Positions 56,811 to 64,000 of a DNA stretch of 64,000 nt are shown in pieces. Under the pieces are notes generated by a model that worked only from the letters and a program-made list of their open reading frames with translations, had not been told where the DNA came from and did not search any database. Numbering within the stretch: the first letter of the stretch is position 1; every line of letters starts with the position of its first letter. A program made the position numbers and the translations under genes. The DNA comes from Thelonectria olida (taxonomy: Eukaryota > Ascomycota > Sordariomycetes > Hypocreales > Nectriaceae): positions 124,001 through 188,000 of the forward strand of contig JAGPYM010000020.1 in NCBI GenBank assembly GCA_020736575.1. The letters are read 5' to 3'.

Positions 56811-57709
56811 CTTAATAAGTGGGCACAGCTTGAAATAGATCAAGCGAATATGGAGGTTAAGGAGCCGCTGTGCGCCAACTACGCCCTTTTTGTAGCACGG
56901 AACAGTGCCAGTGGCGTGATTTGGTGCTCACACGGATTTCGGATTGCTAACCAGCCGTAGAAGTGTATCGGATAGTTATGTTGATCCGGGTTATGTCCTG
57001 CATACCGCATTTGGATGCTCGCAAAAATGACCCATGCGAGTGGTGCTGGAGGATTCTCAACCTGGACAAATAGTGGGCGTCTTCGTACTTCGTATGAGTG
57101 TTAGAAAGCTTGGCCTCAGCAGCTATGATAAACGCTTTGTTGTGTCATCGTATTACGGGCATTTTATTAGCGAGTGTCCATACAACGAGGGAGTACATAA
57201 CTAACGTATGGCTTTTCCTTGGGAGCGATAACTCCTTAGTTGGCACGCCGTCGTCTAACTCGTTTCCCCAGGCTCATTCTGCCGTTATGGAGGGTTGCCT
57301 CAACTTGAGCGAGTCGAATTCACTGACGCCAGTCAGCCAGCATCATGGGGATCATATGAGCCGCGTGGTTCTCACGCGTCTAGGAGCGTCAGCCTACATT
57401 TTAGGTGCCAGGTGTGCTCGAGTCTGACACCTGAGCCTTTGCCAACGATGGTCAGACTTGGCCCATAGATCCGGCTAATATCACATCATCATATCATATC
57501 ATGAGTCCATTGCAGCTTGCAGCGGTTCGTGAGCATGCGACTCTGGTCACAACGAATGGACCATGTTGGGCCCAACGTGAAACCCCGCATTCATCAAAAG
57601 TGTCGCTGTGTCCTTGCCCATTTACTTGACTCTTTGGCGTCATATAAACATCACCTATAGTTATACTTGCCATCAAATGTGATCTCCTAGTAACGAAAGC
57701 CCGATTGTT
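56811..57709. other. Intergenic; nothing recognised
   Basis: The promoter of the quinone reductase and the 3' flank of the next regulator. A TCATATCATATCATGA-like short repeat lies near 57,485-57,503. Short frames only. Confidence 0.45.
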
Positions 57710-60252
57710 TCAATTCGACTCTTCCCCATCTTGCAAAACCATCGAGTCGAATCGGGCTGCAAGATTGCTGCCTTGAGCAGCTTCGGGATCTGTTAAGGCG
57801 AGGTCTAGATTGATGATCCAACTCGCCACTTCCACCCCCCGGTCTTCTCCTAGGGGGTTCGTATCCTCGTAAGGCTGGCCCAATTCTTTCAGTTCGCGCC
57901 TCACACGTTTCACCTCTTCTGGCGTAATGGCGTTGTGCTCCAGCGCCATTCCCAACAGTGCCTTAACGATAAGTCCAAAGGCGCGGAATGAGCCGTATAG
58001 GTCTTCAAGTCCCGCTATGCAAAGATATAAATAGTAGCGCCATTCAACACTGGTAGCGCCGGCCTCGCGCACGATGGCATTGGCAACATAGACGATGCTA
58101 GTCTGCCAGTGCACGGAGAGAGTGGCTGTCCTAAAATTCAGTTTGTAAAGCAGGAGAAGGCGCTTCAACTGGTTGATCGAAGCTGCATAGGCTCCTTCCG
58201 CTGAAGCTTGGGGTGTGGCGAACGAGGATAGACTGGTATCCTGTTCAGTGCCATGTACGAAGGGCCGGAAGACGTCGGTAACGATGGCGTGGAAATAGAC
58301 GCTTGGGAAGTATGAGCATCCGTTCAAAGAATAGTTCGTCTTGTGGAAACTTACTGCATCATCATAACGGCGTGATTGCTTTCAAGGCAGCGGATCAATT
58401 CAAGGGGCAGGCGACCTGCCCAGTCCAGCAGTCTAGAGTAGACTTCTTCGGCGTACGCGAGCGACCGTCGATACAGAGAACCTCCACCATCCTCGCCATA
58501 GCGAGTCCACAGAACGCCATTGAAGATAGTCCATAGCTCGCAGCAAGCCTGGAAACTCTCTATGTGGAATGTGTGGGTGTTGACGAACCCGACGTGAGGT
58601 GCAGACTGGTGTTCCACTTGTACTGGCGTTGGAAGAGAGGGCGGGGATTCTAGCTCTGCTCTGTGGTAGTGCAGACCGTAAATACTGCAAGACGTGTTTA
58701 GGTCAGTTTCCAGATCTGGCGCAAAGAGGATGCCACGCACGATGCCCAGTTGAAGACACCCCATGAGGTATACGATGCAGCGATTCTCCAGTCACGATAC
58801 CCGTCCACCCAGGCGTCGGCCGACGCCTTCCCCGGGTGGAGGCCAAACAGACCCATGGCTTTGCCAATGGCAATGCCCCGTCGTAGGTAGCGCGAGGCGA
58901 TATCATCTCTGCCCTGTGTTATAGCGGTCATGCAGAGGAATTGTAGCGCAGAAACTGTAGTAAGTGTGTTGAGTTGTGCCTGGTCTGCCAAAATTGTATC
59001 CGCCTCGGAAAAGAAAGCAACGGATAATTCTCTCGTCTCTGGACTGATAGATGTGAATGCTTGCTATGAGATTGTTAGTTTCAGTACACTCGAGCAACGG
59101 GGGCTCTTTTTGGCTCACACACGCCCAGCTCATTAAGGCGCACACCAAGAGGCGGGAGCAAAAATAGTGCCGTTGGCGGAGGAGGTCGTCTAGAAAGAGT
59201 TCGGCATTGAAAATAGGTAGAACTGGATAGTCAACCTCAAGATATAGCGAGATAATTCGAGCAGCCAAATCATTGGACATGTGGACATCAGTCCAAAAAG
59301 CTATGCTGAGGTTACGAAGCCGGTCATCAACAAGCGGCCGACAAGGGGCTGGCCCCACGACCAGCTCTGTTGAAGCGGAGTCGATATGAAGAGGAGCTGG
59401 CTGCGAAGTGCTGGGCAAGCCAAGTCGTGAGTACCAAGTTGACGAAGATTGTAATTGTGATCTACTTATTCTGGTTGGGTTGAGCAGCGTGTCAAGCGGG
59501 AGGGACTGAAATTCTACTGGATACAAGGTGGGGTAGGCGATAGGATGTCGGACAGTGAGCTCAAATTCGAGGCTATTCCGAGTTTGGGGTATGAAGCTTC
59601 GCAAGACGTGGTTTTCCGGATTGAATGTCAGACTTGTTGGAATGCTTGCGGCCTGGTGCATTCCTTCCATGGCCGTCGAATCTTCCCCTGAAGCGGTAGG
59701 CTCCAGACGCAGTTTATGAAACAGCTCGATCGCTTCCTCGTGGGGCAATGTACGTAGTTGTTCGACGAGCTCCTTTGATCCCAGCCTCGATGCAGCATCG
59801 TCGACTTGCGTGGCAGACACAGGGTACTTGCAGGCACGGTTACGACGGGCGCAAGCGGAACACGTTGGACGTTGGCCAGAGCACTACCATGCATATAGGT
59901 GGTTAGCAAATGCTGGGCAATGTAGCGAGCGCGCCCAAGTATGACGAGGGCGGACAGAAGGGCTAGCCGGGGGCATGCATGATGTATCACTGTCAATGAG
60001 ACAGAAGAAGCTTGCACAACAACAAACCTTTGTTTTTCGTCTGCGACAAGGCAGGCAAGCGTACGCAGTATTTTTTGACTTGGGCGTCACTGTTCGGACA
60101 GTTTCTCCTGCACCGCTAGGGGTGCCTGTCGATGTGGTCCCCGTACTCGTTGGCTCCGTGGTCGTTGCGCCAGTAGCCGGAGTGTTCTCTCCCTCTCCGG
60201 TATCCGAAGCCGAAGCCGGCCTGGGGAGCAAGGCTCGCATGGAAGGAATCAT
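57710..60252 (-). CDS. Zn(II)2Cys6 transcription factor (Fungal_trans type)
   Basis: Five exons (60252-60028, 59883-59119, 59063-58741, 58684-58355, 58301-57710) give 744 aa. The N-terminus is Thr/Ser/Pro-rich. The zinc cluster is split by a 144-nt intron: YACLPCRRRKTK, then CSGQRPTCSACARRNRACKY. The middle-homology domain is recognisable (YLEVDYPVLPIFNAELFLDD; ASRYLRRGIAIGKAMGLFG; WGVFNWASIYGLHYH). No upstream in-frame ATG is available, so the start is 60,252. It lies back-to-tail with the DHA2 exporter and is a candidate pathway regulator. Confidence 0.85.
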
Positions 60253-60685
60253 GAGTGGCAGGGGGGCTGCAGTTGATGGAAGCGGCAAGATGCGAGAAGT
60301 TGAGGGACCGACTCCGACTCCCCGACAATGTGGGGATTCTGGTTAGTAACCAATTCGCCGCCACAGGGAGAACTTGGAAGGGGACATGCTTCCAGCGGGG
60401 ATTTGGAGATGACGTATCCCATTAAATGGACGCGTTCTACTACGTAGCCAACTTACCTCGATACCTAGCCAGTTCGCTAAGCTGCGCATCGTGAGGCGAT
60501 AAGTCTGTCTTGTTGCTACATGTCCGTCTAATATCCGAATATTCGTATTTCCCTATCTACTTGCCCTGAACATCTATCTCCGATTTGTATTTACGTTGTC
60601 AATACCGGCCTCTCCCTCTGCGTCCCAAATTCCCTGAATGGCTACTCCGTGATCTACTTCACAATATAATCTGGAGCCAATATCC
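60253..60685. other. Intergenic; promoter of the regulator
   Basis: Contains the upstream region of the minus-strand regulator and the 3' flank of the DHA2 carrier. Adjacent upstream frames lack a joining splice site. Confidence 0.4.
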
Positions 60686-62503
60686 TCATTTTGCCTTGAT
60701 TCGCCTCATTTCCATCCCCAGACTGGCCACAAACGCGGCTCCTCCGACTCCAACGGAAACCAACAGCGCCTTTGCAACAGCACTCTGAAATGCGTTCCGA
60801 ACCAAGTCGAGCAAGTGGCCAGCCACGACAAGCTGAAGGTCAACTCCACCAGTTGCTATCACGGCCGTCACGTCCACACCCTCGATCTTTCCCAATTGAT
60901 GGTGGAGAAGATTCTGGAAGACGTTCTGCGAAATGGCGAGACCGATTGCACCACCAAGGCACTGGAAGAGCAGCACCAGTGTCGTGCCTATGGGGAGGTC
61001 GCCTGCGTTCAAGACGACCTGAGCGGCGAATACGGGCACTTGGACTGTCAATCCGTAGCCAAACCCAGCAAGCACCTCGAACCCGAACCATTTTGCTAGA
61101 GAGCTTGATTGAGACAGGGTGGAAAGAAGGCCGCCGCCTGTGACAAACAGAGCTGACCCAAGCCACATAAACGGCACGTAATATCCAAGAACGGTGATGA
61201 GAGTACCACTGATGAGCGTAGCGATCGACACGGTGACTCCATGTGGTAGAATATCAACTCCGGATTCCTGCGCATTTACGCCTTTGACAGCCTGAAAGTA
61301 GAACGGCAAGTGATACGCCTGCGTCATCATACCGCCCTGTATCATTGCAGCAAAGGTACATCCCATGAGGACAGATCTCTGGGATAGGATACGCAGAGGG
61401 ATCAATGCTCTAGAAACACGTTAGATGTGAAGCCGAGTAGGGGGAAGTAGCATACTCATCCTTCTTTCTAAATTGCACAAACCCAAATAGAGCCAGTAAC
61501 AGGCAAAACCCCAAGAAACAACCCCATACTCGCGAATCAGACCAAGGATATACGGTACCACCCCATTGAAGCGCCAGAATGAGGCATACCAGCGTGCCTA
61601 TCAAGATGATAGCACTTCTGAACCCTAGACGACCCAGCTTCTGCCGGAGTGAACCGCCACTATTCGGCGCCGTTCCTGATGAAGCGGGGTAATAGAAGCA
61701 AAAGATGAGCGTAGAAACAGCTCCCATTGCTACACCATTTCTTAGTACGACTTCATCACATGGTCGAGAGGCTTACGCAGGTTGATCCAGAAGCAGAACC
61801 TCCAAGTCAGCCGAGCAGAATGGGTAAAGACACCGCCGATTGATGGACCGACAACTGAAGCCACGCCAAACATGCTAGTAATGATACCCAGAAACAGCGG
61901 CCGTCTCCTCATTTCCACAATTTGGGACAAGATGAGCATTCCGCCGCAGAAGAGCCCGGCCGCGCCCAAGCCGGCGACGGCTCGACCGATGATAAAGGCC
62001 AGCGAGCTTGGTGCAGCAGCGCAGACGGTAGATCCAACCTCGAAAATGGCCATGGCCCCAAGATACACCCACTTGAGGTTGAAGAAGGTGAACATCTTGC
62101 CGAATGTTGGCTGGAACGACATCTGTGCGAGGAGGTAAACAGAGCCATACCACGCTATCGGACCGGTGAGTGCTGAAGACGGGGTGAGATGCCGGTGAGA
62201 TGCTTACCAACGTCCGAGAGGCTGTCAAAGTCGTTTGTAATCTTTGGAATGGCAGTCGCTTATCTGCGTTAACGACGAAGGGGAAATGCGAGAGGGCGAC
62301 GTACCAATGATGGTGCTGTCTAGCGCGATGGTGAAGACTCCCACCATCAAGCAGAAAACCATCAATGCGAGTGGGAGGCCATGCAAATACTTTCCGTCGT
62401 CCAACCCTTCAGGCGGTTCTGCCAATCCTACAGTGGGCTCATCATTCACCGGCGGGTTCCGATCCGCTGTATTCAGTACCGTTTCTAGGTCTTCCCTTCC
62501 CAT
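60686..62503 (-). CDS. MFS drug:H+ antiporter, DHA2 (14-TM) type
   Basis: Five exons (62503-62305, 62258-62208, 62154-61777, 61729-61456, 61409-60686) give 541 aa. Signatures: FTIALDSTIIATAIPKITND (TM1 and motif D1), WYGSVYLLAQMSFQPTFGK, GRAVAGLGAAGLF, then VVGPSIGGVFTHSARLTWRF (motif C region) and FWINLPMGAV. The second half begins LIPLRILSQRSVLMG. This group exports toxic compounds and cluster products. All introns are 46-53 nt. It is probably the efflux pump of the cluster. Confidence 0.9.
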
Positions 62504-63257
62504 GTCTCTAATTATTAGTCTCTCAATAACGTCAGCTTGCGATGAAGGTAGAAGACGTGGCAGAATGGAGCACTCATTACCTATCTACCTATAAAGCGAA
62601 AAGTGCGGAAAGCCTGATCGTGGTTTATATGAAAGGGAAAAAACGTTTAATCGTTGAAATTATTCAGGGGACCAGCTGATGTTTTGTACAAGGATGAGAT
62701 TTTCGCAACCACACCGCGTTCTATCATGGCATTCATCGATCTTCCGCTGACATCCATCCAGAGGTTTCTCTCCGCAATCCACCCAAAAGATAATCGCACT
62801 CGGATTCGTCAAAATGAATGGCTTGATAATAACTAGGCGGCAGTGACTCATTTGTCGCACATCGATTCAGTGAAGCCTGGGTCCGCCCAAGCCAAGACAG
62901 TAGGGAGGTGGTATCTTACGAGCAAACCATGCACACTTCGGGATCACGGGCAGCTTATCCGTATTACCGGGAAAATGCATATAACATGATTGGCGGTATT
63001 GGACACCAAGATGCCATTAGCAGCGTAAATAGGCTATAATCATGCTTAATCCGCGTCAGTTTGAGGAAATGTGAACTCACGTGGACCAAAAACGGTGTCC
63101 GCCGGGTCTGGAGAGCCACATACACGATGAAACCGACGAGACCGATGAAACCGACGTGCAGTTTGTTGAGGTGCTGGCCAATCATAGTCACACTCGCTTG
63201 AGGCGTCCAATTTAATATGGTTTATTATTGGATTCGGTGGACGTATATTGCGACTTA
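62504..63257. other. Intergenic; nothing recognised
   Basis: Upstream region of the exporter gene. Small frames on both strands without features. Confidence 0.45.
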
Positions 63258-63623
63258 TCAGTCTATATTCGTATAATCGTATAATCGTGTTGACCCTGGA
63301 GGGATCTCTAGGTACCATTGTATCAGACGTTCCTTTAAATGACCTAATATAGAGGTACGCATCAGCATCATCGGTAAAACCAACTTAGATCTTCTATCCT
63401 TCTTAGACGTTGAGTGCAACTCTTGACTTCTCCAACCAAGACCATCAAAGCAATTCGTGTCCTTCAATTGATCACGCAATTTCTGCCCAAGAGCCGCCGC
63501 GTGCATTTCGAAAATGGCTATCTCATCTTTGTCAAATCCAGCGAGTTTCCCATATCTCCAGATAGAGAATACCAAATGATGTTCTAAAGTCTTTATCCCC
63601 TTAAATGGAAGGGCAGTTTCCAT
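63258..63623 (-). CDS. Hypothetical 121-aa protein
   Basis: The open frame from ATG 63,623 encodes a mainly helical, charged protein (LEHHLVFSIWRYGKLAGFDK; FEMHAAALGQKLRDQLK). No signal peptide or domain recognised. The helical part reads like a genuine protein, but the C-terminal third is less convincing and an intron may end the true gene differently. The start lies 230 bp from the start of a divergent Zn2Cys6 gene. Confidence 0.35.
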   Translation of the reverse strand: METALPFKGIKTLEHHLVFSIWRYGKLAGFDKDEIAIFEMHAAALGQKLRDQLKDTNCFDGLGWRSQELHSTSKKDRRSKLVLPMMLMRTSILGHLKERLIQWYLEIPPGSTRLYDYTNID

Positions 63624-63853
63624 GGTTTGAACCTGGTGGGCACGTGATCCTCGATAAGTTGACGTGCTGGCCTCGGGATTAAGTGATGAGTTTTGCCCCT
63701 TTCAGTCACCCTATATCGAGCCTTAATCACCTCGGTTTCGAGCAATTGAGGCGCGGTTTCGACCATGTAAAGGCAGAATAAAGCTCTAATACCATTTTAC
63801 CAATTCCCGATCGATGAGCCATAGAGATCGAAGGCCCGGTCTCGATTGGCAAC

Positions 63854-64000
63854 ATGAGCGATGAGGATGGTGGTCCAGCCTCACGAAAGCGGCGCGTCAT
63901 TCCTCCACCCTACGCGAAAAGAAAGAGGGCATCAACAGCGTGTCAATTTTGCCGACAGAGAAAGACAAAGTGCGATAACGTGAGGCCCGTTTGCGGCTTC
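63854..64000 (+). CDS. Zn(II)2Cys6 transcription factor, 5' end only (cut by window edge)
   Basis: The ATG at 63,854 starts MSDEDGGPASRKRRVIPPPY, a basic segment (KRKRAS) that may be a nuclear localisation signal, then ACQFCRQRKTKCDNVRPVCG, the first four cysteines plus one of a binuclear zinc cluster. The frame is open to the window end. The family is sure; the rest is unseen. Confidence 0.85.
   Translation, partial: MSDEDGGPASRKRRVIPPPYAKRKRASTACQFCRQRKTKCDNVRPVCGF

Noticed and set aside
1..64000. CRISPR arrays, prokaryotic operons, rRNA genes
   Set aside because: The window is fungal nuclear DNA; no direct-repeat arrays or rRNA-like sequence were seen.
1..64000. Intact transposons (transposase or reverse-transcriptase genes)
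   Set aside because: No transposase, integrase or reverse-transcriptase motif was found, although the mosaic at 24.8-26.6 kb hints at past recombination.

Overview
This window reads as nuclear DNA of a filamentous ascomycete, most likely Fusarium or another member of the Hypocreales. Almost every gene needs removal of short introns (about 46-70 nt, GT...AG, usually with a CTAAC/CTGAC-like branch site). The gene content is typical of accessory fungal chromosome regions: HET proteins, a NACHT-type NLR, Clr5/ankyrin proteins, Zn2Cys6 regulators, MFS carriers and secreted beta-helix glycosidases. I rebuilt exon structures by hand; for each multi-exon gene the summed exons are a multiple of three. 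Species identity is inference.

Layout. 1-6 kb: a sugar transporter and a small conserved gene interrupted by one TAA. 6-9.4 kb: a broken NLR gene (two TAG codons and a frameshift). 11-14 kb: an alpha/beta hydrolase and a small secreted cysteine-rich protein. 14.7-17.5 kb: a Clr5-ankyrin-transmembrane protein. 17.5-19.9 kb: degenerate sequence. 19.9-24 kb: a secreted GH28-like protein and a Dal5-type MFS carrier. 24.8-26.6 kb: a mosaic in which a 2OG-oxygenase start, a HET body lacking its own start, and a sugar-transporter tail are joined. 27-31 kb: an orphan protein and an intact HET protein. 31-39.7 kb: an AIF-like FAD oxidoreductase, a Zn2Cys6 regulator, a LaeA-like methyltransferase and a GH49 dextranase.

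40.5-62.5 kb looks like a catabolic or secondary-metabolite cluster: three Zn2Cys6 regulators, two divergent Rieske-oxygenase paralogues, an MFS carrier, a fumarylacetoacetase-family hydrolase divergent from a cupin, a flavodoxin-fold quinone reductase and a DHA2 MFS exporter. A fourth regulator starts at 63,854 and runs off the window.

The most striking observation is the Rieske pair (43.6-46.8 kb). The minus-strand member keeps the mononuclear-iron site but has no Rieske cluster motif. The plus-strand member keeps a full Rieske motif but has lost the iron-binding histidines. They share an intron position and a roughly 590 bp intergenic promoter. This suggests an obligate two-protein oxygenase in which each partner supplies one metal centre, although independent decay of both copies is not excluded.
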